Below are positions 35,849-50,800 of a stretch of 64,000 nt of DNA, in pieces. Made by a program: the position numbers and the translations under genes. The first letter of the stretch is position 1. Every line of letters begins with the position of its first letter. Below the pieces are notes generated by a model. It did no database searches, was not told the origin of the DNA, and saw only the letters and a list, made by a program, of their open reading frames with translations. The stretch comes from Schistosoma haematobium (lineage: Eukaryota; Platyhelminthes; Trematoda; Strigeidida; Schistosomatidae), in NCBI RefSeq assembly GCF_000699445.3, contig NC_067198.1, forward strand, positions 20,478,536 through 20,542,535, read 5' to 3'.

Positions 35849-38800
35849 CAATTAACTGTATAATTAAACCAAATGAATTTTCATTAGTTGAAAAGTATAA
35901 TTTAATCATTAAATGATCATTGATTAATTGTTCTTTTTCCCATAAACCTTTTGTTTTATGAATAGAAGAACATAATTCTTTAAGATTTATATGAATAGGA
36001 CATTTTACATGATTAACATTATCATCATTCATCTGTAGATCTAGATTTAATTCAAGTATAGTAAATTGAGATGGATGTAAAAAATTTAAACATATCCCTT
36101 CTGCATTATTGTTATTATTATTAATGTTACAATTACGATTCATTTTACCCATGTATAATAATTCTAATAAACATTGTGGGATAATTGATAGTTGTGAATT
36201 AGCATAAATTTTATAAGGATACCAATTTGAAAATGTATTCTTCAAGACGTTCCTCATTGAATCATTGAATAATTTTGTCGTGGATAAATGTTCAGCTGAT
36301 GACGATAATAATTGATCTAATAGTTCAACAGAGTATACAGATGAATTAGTACAATTGTAAATATGTATTGAAAATGGATTTAAATTTTGTAAAATCGAAT
36401 CCTTATCTACTTGTATGATTATTTGACCTGTAGATTTGTGTTCTATTGTAGTTATAAGTAGGCTGGGGTACATATTGAATGCTGAATCTGTAGATATAAA
36501 AACATCGAGTAAATAACCCATTAAAAAAATATAAGTTAGTGTAATAAAATATTATCTATAACTAAGGCCATCACTCATTAATATCAGTTGAAATAAAGAA
36601 TTTACATCTATGATTATTATAGAAAAAAAATAACAAACTCTTAAGATCTTAGCAATGTCAGTTTTTCTCAACAGGATAGTTTGATTGGAAAGCTTTCATT
36701 ATTGTTGTATATATCATCAGTGCCTAATTTAAGTTAAAAGGTAGGTAGGATATACAAAGAGATATCATCAGTATCCACGTATTATCGCTGACTTCTTATA
36801 TGGTGTATAGTTGAATTTGACATCTCTATTGCTTTGATCGTTGAAGATTTAAGACTTAGAATAAATGAATGAAAAAAGTTGTAAAAGAAGTCGAACTTTG
36901 GGTATAAAAATAACTCAACTGATTTTTAATGTGAAGATTGGTGTATATGGCTTGGGAACACACTTCAACGGCAAAGGGTAATAATACTAACCGGCTCGAT
37001 CACCTCATAGGAAATATTTAATTTTATGCAATATAAGGTAAGAGGAATTTTATCAACTCAGATTATTAAATGCATCAATAGAAAAACTAAACAAATTTGA
37101 TATCTTGTTAAAATTATTGAATACATACTTTCCGAAACTATTGGAATCGACACTTGACTAAGAAATATTGGCATAGAAGAGGATGAATTTCGATGAATTA
37201 TATTATGCGAAATAGTTGGTACTCTGTGAAGTGGAAATACTTCTGACCATTGTGATTGAACAACTGAACCAAGTGTAATTTGCATACAATACGACAATTC
37301 TGTATTGAACAATGATCGGTCAATAGTATGACTTAAATTCCACCATAAAATAGGGATATTATCGTTATTTCCTTTTGAAATTTCAATAGCTTCATTTAAC
37401 TTCAACGCAGATATCTAAAATTTGGATTTTGTATAGAAAAATAATTGAATACAAAATAAAATTTACAATGTAAAGTAATTTTGCCTAATTTCCATTAAGG
37501 AAAAATGAACATGATAACTGCGGTGGGACTATAATTTGCGGATGAGCTAATCTGGTTTAAGTTTGAATCTTTTAGATTTTGGCATTATATCTGATTTAAG
37601 TTCATGATAAAAACGACAATTCTAACTCCTAATGTTCACTGCTAACTAACTCTATATCTTAATTCTAATGCCTTACAATAATTTCTAACCATCTGTTGAC
37701 TCTAGTAAGTGGTTAAAGTTTCTTGAGATCACCTTAGTATCGCCCAAAAGTCGTTCGTAAATTATAGTTCCATTTATTGATTGTTACATATTTTTCAATA
37801 AGCTTAGTAAGGTTAGATATGCTAAGGAAAAATCAGTACTTTTGTGAAATTATTAAAATGACTTAATAATAGATTGATACGAGTCAAGGAACGATAACGA
37901 AATATGAAGACATTAAATGACTGTTTTCTTCAATTTAGGAACTCTTGAACAATGTAAGATTATAAACACACTGTAGCAGACTCATGCAGTGTTCAATAGA
38001 ACAAAAATATTTAACCTTTTCCGTTTACTTACTGGGTCAGTGTTGGATATAAGAGTGTAATTTTCCCTAGAGATTTTGTTTCAATCATTTAAAGCTATCT
38101 ATATACATCTTCTGTGAACACAATACTGTACCTCATCCCAAATTTCTGGATGGAAAAAGCGAATAAAGTAAAACGTATGGCTTGAAATGAAATCCCCAAG
38201 TGAAAGTTATGCTCTTATGTGCAACATTCACCCACTAAATAATTGGAAAAATGTTAGATATTGCAAATATATTGAACATTGAAGAGATGCGCTAAAAATT
38301 CACTTTTACATATTCCTACCCCAATAATTCACCTACAACATAGATCTATACAAACTTATTCTTCGTTCTAGACGTATGAATACTTATATGTGTTTGTCTA
38401 GTATTATATTAAATTTTTGGATATATGAACTGAGTCAACGGTTCATTCAGAGATTGATTGTTGGGTCAATTCACATTCTACACAATTAATTTATACATCC
38501 AGCATACAACACTACACACAATTTACACTTCTCATAGTCTTATTCTTTTACACGTATGGCCTACTAAATTATTTTGTCAGAAATAAATCTATTCTCAAAA
38601 TATTTCTTATCCAATTTCTAATATCGCTGTGTTCAGAGAATCTCACTATACAGCGAGATTATTCTAAAGAATATACGAAGTTAACTGGGATATGAATAAA
38701 GTAAGAATCAGATTACATTACAATAAAGAAAGCTTCTAAAGTTTACTTATCATTATAAATATATTACGATACAATTAATTAAAACACCAGTAAAACATGT

Positions 38801-41800
38801 CATGCCTTTCAATGATAACATCCATACTAATTGTAATGTTTATTCTATGGTTTTATTTACATTTTTTAAAATAAATCTACCTACCAAATAAACAAGTCAA
38901 CGTTAAAAAAAACCCAGCAGGATTAGATTTGCGGTTTTTATTTATTTATTCAATCATTAGACAATGTAAAAATCCATAAGTCTATTGGTATAAAATAAGG
39001 CAGAATGCATAGAGAAGAACAAAACATTGAAAACTGCTTATCACTTACTGGAACAATAGATAAATTGTTTACTTCGGTATTGTTAACATGTTGTAAAGGG
39101 ATAATAATTGGTTTAAATCTTACTGGAATATAAACAGTAGGCCAGTGTTGAATATAAAATCTCGGTTTAATTGTAATAATGAAATTATTTGATCTAGTCA
39201 AAGTATAATCTTCATCACTACCATCAATATTATTACTCATTTGATTGCTTGATTTCAATTCAACTGTTAAACATAACATTCTATTCTTAATTAAAATATT
39301 AATACTTATTGTACTATATGAATTCGAAAAAGATAAACATTTGGGTTGATTGTTCCATAAGAATAAATCTACATATTTATCAATATTCTTTTTTCGGTTA
39401 TCCTCTACTGATTCGTTCGATGAATTCAATTGTTGTATGGCTATTGTTTCAGACCAAAATATTTCATTATTAAATAAAACACCTAATTGAAAATGACGCT
39501 GCACCGGAAAAGGAAAAAAAAGAAAATGAGTGAATGAAAAAAGCACATAATAATAAATTAAATAAAAGTTATGGAGTTGACACGGGAACTGATGAATCCC
39601 TAGGAAAATCCCCTGAAAAAGTCTCCAGAAGCTCAGAAGACTGAAAACGTTCCGTTCAGTCAACAGGCAATAAAAATGTTATAGAAACATGAATGATAAT
39701 GTGTCATATTTTGATTAGATAACTATTAATTTTGTTACTGAAATTAGTATGTTTTCAGAAGTTTCTGAAAGGCCAAAGTCATCCATTTTTTGCATATAAA
39801 TTAACCCTGGAGCAAAGTTTCAACTGATACTCCGCCTTTATTTCTCTATTGTTCATGTTATAGTGTAGATTGAGTCTGGTAATACAGGAAGCAGGTAGGA
39901 AGTTACTAACTAGAGTTTAACCAGAAAACTTAGCAGAAACAAAATACTAATGGATAACTCAAATAAAGTAAATTATTATGGAAGGACGGAGCGGATATTT
40001 GAGAAGTTAGGGTTCTTAGGATTATTTAAAGAAAAACTATTATATATTATTCTCATCGTATAAATGACAAATTATTCTATTTTTATATTCCTCGTATCAA
40101 AAGATTATGTTAAACATATAAACTGTTGTTATAAGTTTCACCTGCCTATAATTATCTTTCATTGATTATTCATCTCCTGCAACGTTCTTTATCACTTTTG
40201 GCTTCCTACTTGCTGTGTGTTGTAGACTGACAATTAATGTATATAATCCTATGGATAGGAGTATTATCTGATTGTTGTGTTTCGACTTCCAACAGATTAC
40301 CGGGCTAAAGATGAGTTTCGTTATTGATCAAGATGAGTAGAGATATTCGTGGTCACTTCTAAGGTTACTTATATCTGGTCAGAGCCTGTCATTGGTTAGA
40401 GTGAAGGTATGTGTCATTAGTGAACTCTATTATCAAATGGATTGATCACGAGGGCCCAGTAGACTTAAGAACTTCTGGATTCACATAAGTGTAAGGTAAA
40501 ATTCCGAAACAAGTGAATAAAAGTGAGATTCTTTCGCATTACGTTTTAATCAGGGAATGTGAGGTGAAAAGTACGATGTGATTCTGAAACTGAATTTACT
40601 GAGATATAATGAAATTATGAACAGAAAAGTAACCTAATTCCATATGTCATAACATTCGTTCCATCATTAACTTGTTATTTATTTTCTAATGAGTATCTAG
40701 TAGTCAAACTACGTTGATATGAAATTAAATATGTAAACGACAATAGAATAATAGTTCTGTGTATACGAATATCCATTTAGTTAGGATTCAGAGGTTGAAT
40801 TTTGCGAGCAATATATGTACTCAGCTAAGAAAAACCATGTGATCCATCGATTTCGAAATCTTATCAGTTTTTTGCTATGCAATAAAATATCGCTGGGATA
40901 CATGAAGGATACTGGATGGGATAAGACTGAATTACAAAAAGATTAAGGACGAACAAACAATCATATAATGTTAGTTGTTGTAACAAATTCATCAACCCAA
41001 AACTTTAAAAAAGCAACTGTATTCAAACAAGATGGAGATAACCAACATACAATTAAATGTCCTTCTTGTTGCGGTACTACACAATAAGTCAGCTTGTAAT
41101 TTCAAATCCCATTTGATTCCCTTAGGCTTTGATAGATAGGTAATAAAACAACTCACACCTCAGAGTTTTTAACCATTAAAGTCTATACTTTCGGGAACCT
41201 CAACTCGTAGTTTAAAATTTTGCTATAAAAATCAGGTTTATAACGAGTGACCGTTTTTGTGAGTGAATACAATGTTTAGGTCTATTTACGCTCAGGTCCT
41301 TGCCTAATCCAATCCTGAACTATAGACATCACTATACATAAGAAAAAAGATGGTGACTTCGTGAGTATAACAAATAACTCAGTTATCCTAATAAGTACAT
41401 TCTAAAAAATTGTCAATTGGCTTAACTTCCTAAACATTTTAGATAAATACTCACTTGAGTTTTCGATAAGACCAAACATTTATTATCTTGAAGGGGTATT
41501 TCACAATCGTCAGTATACGAGGAACAGTCATTGCTCAAAGATGAAAATTTCAAATATAAATCAATTCCTGTACAATTTATTAATAATAATTGTGAACGTA
41601 AAACAATTTGCAGACTGTACTGTAAAAAACTTGAGTAAATTAATTTTCTTTCATTATCATTACGTAAATAATCCAAGTAATCATTCATTGAATTATTGAC
41701 AAATGAGAATTTAGGTATAGTGCCTAATGTTGATATAATTGGCAATGAATTATTTAACTGGGTAGATTTTGTTAACAAAATTTCATCTGAATTATTATTG

Positions 41801-44800
41801 TTATTATTATTATGTTTCAATATGGAATTATTATAATTTATATAAGTAGTAGCTAACTTTTTCAAAATTTCATGACCAGTTAATCGTATTGGGTGTGAGA
41901 ATACTGATTCGCCATTTCTACATAGAAAGAAAATAACAGGTAATTGTGAGTAGCTAGTACAAAAAATGGCAAAACCAATACATTTTTTACTATGACTTCA
42001 AGGAATCAAAGTGATTTATGCCGTTAATTAACGTGGAAATTCAGGTGAATTATTGAAACAAATTTTTATTTTATGTGAGTTCATAGCTCAGCAATTATAA
42101 TGTATTACTATGAGGGATTTATAGATTGTAGCATTTTCATAATTGAAATCACGAACTGATCTTAGATAGAGCAATAACGAAAACCTGAAAGCAGCAGACA
42201 GGTGTTTCGTGCTAGTACGGAACTCTTCAGCAGTGCGTATCCACGACCCTAATACCATCGGATGCCAACACAGTGGTCTACAGGCTAAGCGAGACCGAAA
42301 GTCTTGGGGTTTGATTCTCATGTGTAGGGTCATCGATGCAAGGTGCTGAGGAGAGCCGTACTAAGACGAAACGGGTGTCCAAAGCTCCCAGTTTTTCAAT
42401 GGTGGCTCAGCTAAAATTAGTTCGTGATTTAACTGTGATAATACTACAATCTCCAAAAATCCCTAATACTAATTACACACATTACCATGACCGTTTATTT
42501 GCTGAAGTAAAGTATGAGAATATTCATTCAAACATAACCATTTATATGCAGACAGTTGTGTATCATATAATAGGTATAACCAAAATGTCCGTTACGACCT
42601 AAAACATATATGTCGGTTCAAGTTGACACACCACGGTGAGATGAATACCGGAGAATTAATGGTAGTAGTACCAATGATAGTTAAAAATCGTAGACATAGA
42701 TAGTATGTCTTGGAAAGAAAAAAAAGAACTGGTAGAATCAAAGGTATAAAATAATTTTTGAACTCAAGATCTAAGAGAAGATAATTAGTGAATGCATTTG
42801 CGCCACTGGGACCATTGGTTATAACGATTACACGGACCTAGACTGGATGGTCTCTACCTACCTACATTGCTACGTTCAACAGACATTGACTTCGTGGACT
42901 GATATCATATTTTCATCTGGCTGTCTATAGCTTGCTTCCAACTCACTCATATATTATCCAATGTCATGTGATAAGGTAGATGGTGGTTGGAAATACATGT
43001 CTCTACTCCTTCAAGCGATGGTGATCGACCACCTTGTCAATCGATTTGCTATCCTTACTTATTACTACGTGTCTAACTTCAGAATTTTTAACTCCATGGT
43101 TTCAACATAAATGAGCAATATTTTGAGGGAAATCATAATCAAATACTAGTAACATAAAGAAATCCTTTATTTTTCAACGCTAGGTTTTACAACCATATGG
43201 TGGGACAGAGCGAACTGCCGTGTAATTTATCATTATAGGTAAATGATGAAAGAAATGATACGGCAATTGGTCTAAGATGAGGTGAATTATTTATAAAATA
43301 AAAAGAACATTTTAAAATGTATTCTTACGGTAGAGTGCCTGTTAGAAGTAAATTATAATGATAAGCCAATCGAATGGGCTTAGCTAATACATGAAGGTAT
43401 GAACTTGACAAATCTCGTATATTTTTATTATGTTGACATGCCGACCAGTTTTCATGACTGAATAATGCAGGTGAAATAATTTCAATTGATAATGAGTTTG
43501 TGTTGATTATTTGCTGAGGGCTAATCGCTTTACTCTCCAATTTTAGTGGAATTGGTATACAATTCAAAATCTCGAATAATGGTGATATAGTGATCTGTAT
43601 TTAAAAGAGAAACATACACAGTTCACTGATTATAACATTAGAAATTTATGTTGAAGTAATTGACATGAAAATTTTTTACTGTATATATACAAATTGACAA
43701 AGAAGAGCTTAAATAGTTACTTCTACTACATATATAACCTTCAGTAAACTGTTTTAAATTAGAAATTGGTTACAGTGGTAGTAGAATATCGCACATCGTT
43801 GCAAGAAAGGCGATTCAATGAAGACAAGGAATTTTCAATGTATACAAATGTAGTTACAGCCTAAATAAAGAAAATTGATCAATAAACAGAGAAGTATAGC
43901 TACCAAAATACTGAAAAATAGAAGGAAGAAATTGTCAAGAGAGAAGATGGTTACATAAAATACTAAAAGGTGCAGCGGACAAATAGATAATAATAACCAG
44001 TAATAATTAAGAGTTGGCTTATAAATATAACAACCGACAGTAAACCAAATCCCTCGCAAAATTTATGCAAATAGATTGGAGGCTAACAAACAGCTAAATC
44101 ACTCGGAATTCAACCCCACTAATCTGTTCTATAGAAACAGAAAATATTTTGTGAAAAAAACCGTAAGACACATCTGTATAACATAGTATTCCAATGTCAG
44201 TAAAGAGGTTGCGGGAAATATTGGATTTTATAGAGATCGCAAACCGACCAAAATTAAACTCCCAAACACTGGACAGCTAATTTGTCCTAATATGAGACTC
44301 CTTAGCAGTGTGTTTACATGACCCTTACCACTGGGAACCTAAATCAGGACCCTCAGTATCTCACACGAGTACCTAACGTTCAAATCACTGAGCCGGCATC
44401 CAAAGGTGCCTGATTCTAACGTCAACAAATTCGTGATATCTTCTGCGGTCACTGATGCGCAACTTCCTTATATCTATCATGGTTATAATTTCAACTGAAT
44501 TGACAAAACTGTTAAACTCGACAGAAGTATAACACTTTGCATCCAAACAAAAGAATTTGAAATGAATTATCATAACGACCAAGTGTTGATTATAACACTA
44601 TCTAAACATACACAGAATGATGAGATGAGTGAGTTGTTTAGAAAACACCAAAGGAAATTGAAGGAAAGACACAGGTAGAGAACGGTACATAAATATGAAT
44701 ATAGAGACAAAATATTTGGAATGAGAAAATGGAAATCATGAATTGTGCAAACTATGTAGTATGTGTTGACATCAATATGAAAAGTATTGTGGGTCAAAAT

Positions 44801-47800
44801 GAAATGATGATTAATGGAAAACTGTTGAAAATCAATTACTCAATGAAAAGCAACTAAGAGAAAATGAGTGAGAACATCATTTGCAGTTTATTTATAGTTA
44901 TGATTAAAATTAAATACTGGAAACAACTCTTTGAACATCAACATATAGAGTCTATGAAAATTGTATGGTCACAAAACCCAACACTGCCAATAATCTTGTG
45001 TCCACTAGTAACTAGCTTCTAGATATAATTCCTGTAGTTCTGGTAAGGAACCTTGACCAGTGGATTTCAACGATATAGGGCGTTAGACAATTATACTTCA
45101 TAGGCAATGGAAAGTGGTCATGCAATGTAGGAATCCAGCACTAGGAAGGAACGACCACCCAGTGATTTTAGGTTTTCAATGGCGGTCTGACTCCGATTAA
45201 CATTATTACAACACTTTATAAATGGTAATGAAGGAAAACATAACGTAAATAATTCAAATCTCCCGAACAATCACTTACTATGCAAATTGGTGGAGTAGTA
45301 AAACTTGTAGTATAATATTCAATAGTAATGACAGCATAAAATGTAGAGGAACCACTTGATTTACTGTTTTCATTATTCAAGGTAAGCTGGACAGCAAAAT
45401 AAAATTAGTATAAAGAATTCTATTTTTAAAGTAAATACGTTAGTTATTGGTTAACCGATGAATACATGGTAATGTACTACAATCGTCTAGAGAACTTGAA
45501 ATAAACAACAGGAAATTATAAAATGTACCAACATGACTTCTAGTGAATACATTACAAGTGCGTGTACAAACATATCTGAATTTTAGTGCAAGGCATTTGT
45601 TTACTAGCCGCAACAAGAAAGTTCTATTAGGTAAATGGCCCAGAACACTCTTGTACAACAGTAAACACGAGATCACTCTCTATATCTCGGAGTGCTTTTA
45701 AACCCCAGGATGTTTGTAGCCAATTTCAGGAAAATTCTACACATTATGTAACGAAAGTTTTTCAACAATACTGGAGCTAATAAAACAAACGTTTAGTGCT
45801 TAAATAGACTTTATATATGCAAAAAGCACATTCAGAGTAGTTGGAAAATGATTTGTTCTAAAGCAGAAGTGTATACAAGCTTCACGATAATGGGGAAAAC
45901 AAAGGCGAGAGACCTAGTTTAACTATTGATAGCTAAAGAAATTCTGACATCGCTCCACTATTTCACCGATTAGAATGTGACTCCAGACAAGAGTGTAATG
46001 ATCTCCTAAGAAGACCATCTGTTCTGATTCAGCCACAGCTTTCACATTAACCAAAACAACCACAAATGATCAAAACGAGCATTATGAATTATTGGGGCTA
46101 ATGACTAATGCTAATAAAATATAAATATTTTATTTAAAAAATACTTTGTATTATATTCGATATGCCATTACGTCCGTGTTACGCTTTAGTTTCCACGATG
46201 CACCTTGTACTTCGACTAACAGTTTCTCTTTGTTGAACAATATATTTTGTCTAAATAGTCTAGGATTTTCAAGTAGATGCTTTTCAAGAAACGTTTGCAG
46301 AATATATCTAATGTAATTACTCTGAAACATGGGATTCTAAAACTAGAAAGTCTTGCTATCAAGGTGTATTAAAATTCAGTGTAACATAATTAAGCGTCCA
46401 GTGAACAACTGCAAACCTGTTCGCTACCCATAAATTGTCAATTGTATGCTGTATCAGCATTTACTAGAAAATTTTTTATGGTATTGATATCCGGACTTAT
46501 TGACACTGGTATCACATACACTGAAAGATACGAAGCAATATTAATAGACTTAACAAATACTAACAGTTATTTATTTACCTCTAGGTTAGAAGAGAATAAC
46601 CGCGTCATGCTGATATGAATGTTATCACGAAGAACTGTACAAACTCGATGTTTTAACACAGAGATGTTTACGTGGTCAATTAAGTCATATTATTTGTAAG
46701 CCAAATAGCAAAAACAGTCTTATGAAGTTTCGCTTACTCCACAATTTATATTTGATTATTTTATTGGTTGCTACACAGATACCTTTTAGAACAACACAAA
46801 AAATAGTAACCACATTTATGTATTACCAAATTATTATAACATTATTCAATTTACAATAAATAATAAAAATGATTTACTTGAATAAGAGTTCTATGACTTG
46901 TTTCTGTCGGTGAGTTCAACTGGTCAGGTAAAGGTATCTTAAAATTTAGCGGATCTGACCACAATGTATTATTCTCTTGTATTTGATCATCAGAATAGAA
47001 ATCATTATTTACTTTGAAGTATACGCATAAATCACATCCAAGAGTACTTTTATAAACTGGTGAAATGTTAGCAGATGTTGAAATAAATTCCATGGCTGGA
47101 CCAGTTGGAATTTGAAATAATTGTTGTGTGAATTGTGAATTTTTATCGACGGTTTTATCCTGATTCGAAGCTTCCGATAAATCCTTCTTTACTGTCCCAG
47201 TTGTGACTAAACGTTCTTTATCCAGGCTATTATTGGTTGAAGTACTTAGTGAACAAGTTAAGCATACAGGTAACAAGTTACGTACAATGACATTAGAGTG
47301 TAAGATGATCTTTTTATCATAAAAAAAGAGGAAAAAGTGCATAAAAATGAATCAAAATATTCATACAAACTAATTCATAAATAGAAAACAAACAAGAAAC
47401 AGATCCATCATTGAGCTAATTAGATAGAAATAAGTGAAGAATCCTGTGAACTCATCATACTAACTGATAATGAAGATATCTTGAGGATATAACAATGATA
47501 ACACTGACGAAAAACATTCTCTTTTAGCTGTACGGCTTGTAATTGCTTCCACGAAAAATAAATCAATTCAAAAGTGATTTTCGAGTGATCAATTAATAGG
47601 AAAGGAAACACAATCTCCAAGACAGTTACAACGAGCAGGATGGAAGAGTAATCAGTGTCTTAATGTCGCTAATTTTTGGATTTAACTCAGAAACTGGTAG
47701 ATAAATTATTTGGTTGTAATATTTTGCAAATAAGCATTAGTTTCCATTTCATTATATGTATCCACATTCTCAGTCGGTTGGTAGCTTTAATTTCCAATCC

Positions 47801-50800
47801 ACACTTGTTTAAGATTTGTGAGTTGGCCCTATGAGAGTATCACCAGTCAGTCACCTTAGTTATTTCAGTAATTGATTAAAAAGATTAAAACTATATAGCA
47901 AAATTAAGTTTCATGAATTTTTCAATTATCATTATTTTTAATAAAAATGAAATCTTATACTAAGAAATATTCTGTGATAGATATAATAAACGATAGATAA
48001 AGAGTGTGAGAAATTTGATTAAATGTACAGACTCATATACTTTAGTAGATTTAACAATAGTATATACTAGTACTAATTAATAAGCGTCGAATCAAAGTAC
48101 CAAATGATTATGAAACAGATCACTTTTTAAAACTTTCAGTGAATACAGTATAATAGACTATAAAATACCTAGTCAATTTACAGCCTGACACAGATTTTAG
48201 TAGCTATAAAACAAGTGTGAAGAGTCAGCAATACCAAAGAAGATTTAATTTAGGCATTAACTTAGGTGTTCATACCAGGTTTAAAAACTTAATGGCATTG
48301 ACTAATAACATTGAAAGGTGTTTTGATTTTTTCTCTTGTAGTTTCCGTGCTCTTTTAATAGATATGTGTTGACACTGGATAACGAAAAACTAAGAAAAGG
48401 ATTTTGAAACAAACACCAAAAAAATTAGATATAGAAGATCACTATTACACTGGTAATGCAAGAAATTCGACTGAGTACTGATAGAAAGTCAATTCTCTAA
48501 ATCAACATTCATTTGGATTTTTATCATGTACAGAGGTTATATTTTTCTGCTATGCAGTAGTATCAATCATATAGGTGATGTAATTAAATAATTAACACGT
48601 ATCAATCGAATAGTGCTTTTAAATACAAAATACGTTATATATTAATAATACATTTTATGGAAATACCAAAAGTCCTCTAGTATAATAACAGCCCTTCCTT
48701 TCTTACCGTGTACATACATCAAGAATCGCTGGAGTATTATAAAGTATTTTTAACTCGAATTATATCTACATAACTCTGAGAGTTAAAGTTCGACCGTTAC
48801 TTTGAAAATGTATAGAACATACTTATTAGTATGTCATTTTCAAACTACAAATACCTTTTATTTTATTCATACTGACTTTAGGCTATTTTTGCCTGATATA
48901 CTTCAAGTCATTAGCTGAATAACTAATGAAAATAATAAAGACTATTTCAGTGAATAAACTTTTCAATGAAGTTTTCTCAAGCTTTACAGTTGTATTTGTA
49001 TTCATTTAATATAAGTAATAGTCTATTAGAAAATAAAATTCGATCGCGCAATAAACTGTCTGAAAATATTCGAAAATTTGAAAGATTTTATGTATAAGTA
49101 GGTTAAAAACAATTGTAACCACAAATAATCAAATTATATACACATTTGGTCACTGGAATGGTGTAGAACTGACATGCATATTATATCAACAATAATAGAA
49201 TTAGTAAATCAATATAAGCATTTAAGAATGCAAAATTGAGATTATTGTCTCTTGACAACAATGATATAAAAATAATTAAGAGAACCAGAAAAACTACATT
49301 TACACATTTTGTAGAAACGGATTGGTTTACTTGAATTTAAGCCATATTTTAAGTGTGAGAACTAGTAATACTACTCCATTATTCAAACCAAAATAAATGT
49401 AGTAAGATTCGAATTTGTGATTCGCTGGGTGGAAGTCGAACATCTTAACCATTAAGCTACTGCTTCATTTATTCATACAACAGGTACTAGAGTAAAACAT
49501 TTTGAAATATTAAATTAGAATGAAATCTATTTAGTTGTTGAATCTGAAAGTACAACTAAGAAAAGAAAATAGATTCTTATGTGATAAAAATTTAAACAAT
49601 TTAATTTATTAAACACCGATATCCAACTCAAATGAATTTACAACGTACTTTTCCAGGTAACCCACTGGGTTCAGTAGAACAGATAATTAAATAAAGTTCA
49701 GGAAATTGAAAAGTACTATTAATAATTTCAGTAGTCCATAGAGAAGTTTCCTCCCATTTCAAGGATAAAGCACATAAAATATCACTATGCTGTTTGTGCA
49801 GTGGAAGAGGCCAGGGTAACTCAACTGGATGAGACCACAGAAATACCTATTAAAAAGAAATGAGGTTAAGTTTTCATATAAGTCAAAAATTAACAATCAT
49901 ATGATTAGGCAAACGGTTCGGACATTAAATATCAAGCTGACAAGTAGGAAGTCTGAATGTTAATTCACAATATCAAAGTTCTTGCAACTTGATAATAGTA
50001 TCTATCATCCAGCAAACAAAACTTTCAAATTACAAATCACAACCGATGTGTCGATGAAAATAAAACATAACTGGTTACTTAGTGAGGATAGATACATTCA
50101 ATTATCCTAAATATATGAGACTATATAATATTATAAATCCCTTTCACATATGATTTCTACTCGGAGTTCACCGTATGTTAACTGCCTACATTTTATGTCA
50201 ACAAATTATTTTCAAGTCTAACCTGGTTCTCCATCATTAGTCAGACGTGAAGTATCTGTTATCCAGCATACTGATATATTATCTAAGATATCAACTGAGT
50301 TCAATATTCAGTCTAATTACCTAATAGTCAACACCTAACGATACTACTGGTTATACATTATTTGATAACTAGTTTCTAGCGTCCAAATGGTAAAGTCGAA
50401 AGTACAAACCTTATTTTTGTCATTATATCAAATAATTTATTCAATAAAATTAATTACTAAGCATATATTATCTTCATATTTAAAATTTCACTTGTATAAA
50501 TGATCTATAATAAGTAACCTAATTAAACCTTATCAAATAGATAAATTCATTACAAATACATTATACATTTCATGTTAATAAATCAAACAATTAGAAAAAT
50601 AATTAAATATAGAAAAAGAAGTATTTTAAATTCAAGTTAACTAATCTAAGTAAAATAAAAAAATTCCATTAAAAAAAAACACAAATGCCTTGGTACAGCC
50701 GAGAGTGGGGAGAGTCTGCTCTTCCTCTCGAAATGCTCTCACATGACCACGCATATACAGCCACTACCAGGGAAGTCCCATTCACTGACTTCTTGATAAG

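Larger units (their letters stand above)
42085..42485. repeat. Fold-back composite element, copy P2
   Basis: The left end (from about 42094) and the reverse complement of the right end (to about 42478) align over some 65 nt, sharing an AGGGATT core, AGATTGTAG and AAATCACGAACT. The two arms meet with almost no linker at about 42255-42270. The right arm has an A-box-like GTGGTCTACAGGCTAAGCG and a decayed B box (GGGTTTGATTC). Each arm has a 46-nt hammerhead-like module facing outward. It lies in the VPS13B intron between the 43329 and 41917 exons. Confidence 0.75.

Noticed and set aside
47469..47620. Possible extra VPS13B exon on the minus strand (frame reading LKENVFRQCYHCYILKISSL)
   Set aside because: It has AG and GT at plausible places and would keep phase 0, but the acceptor lacks a pyrimidine tract, the encoded segment resembles nothing in VPS13B that I recognise, and the flanking exons join in phase without it.
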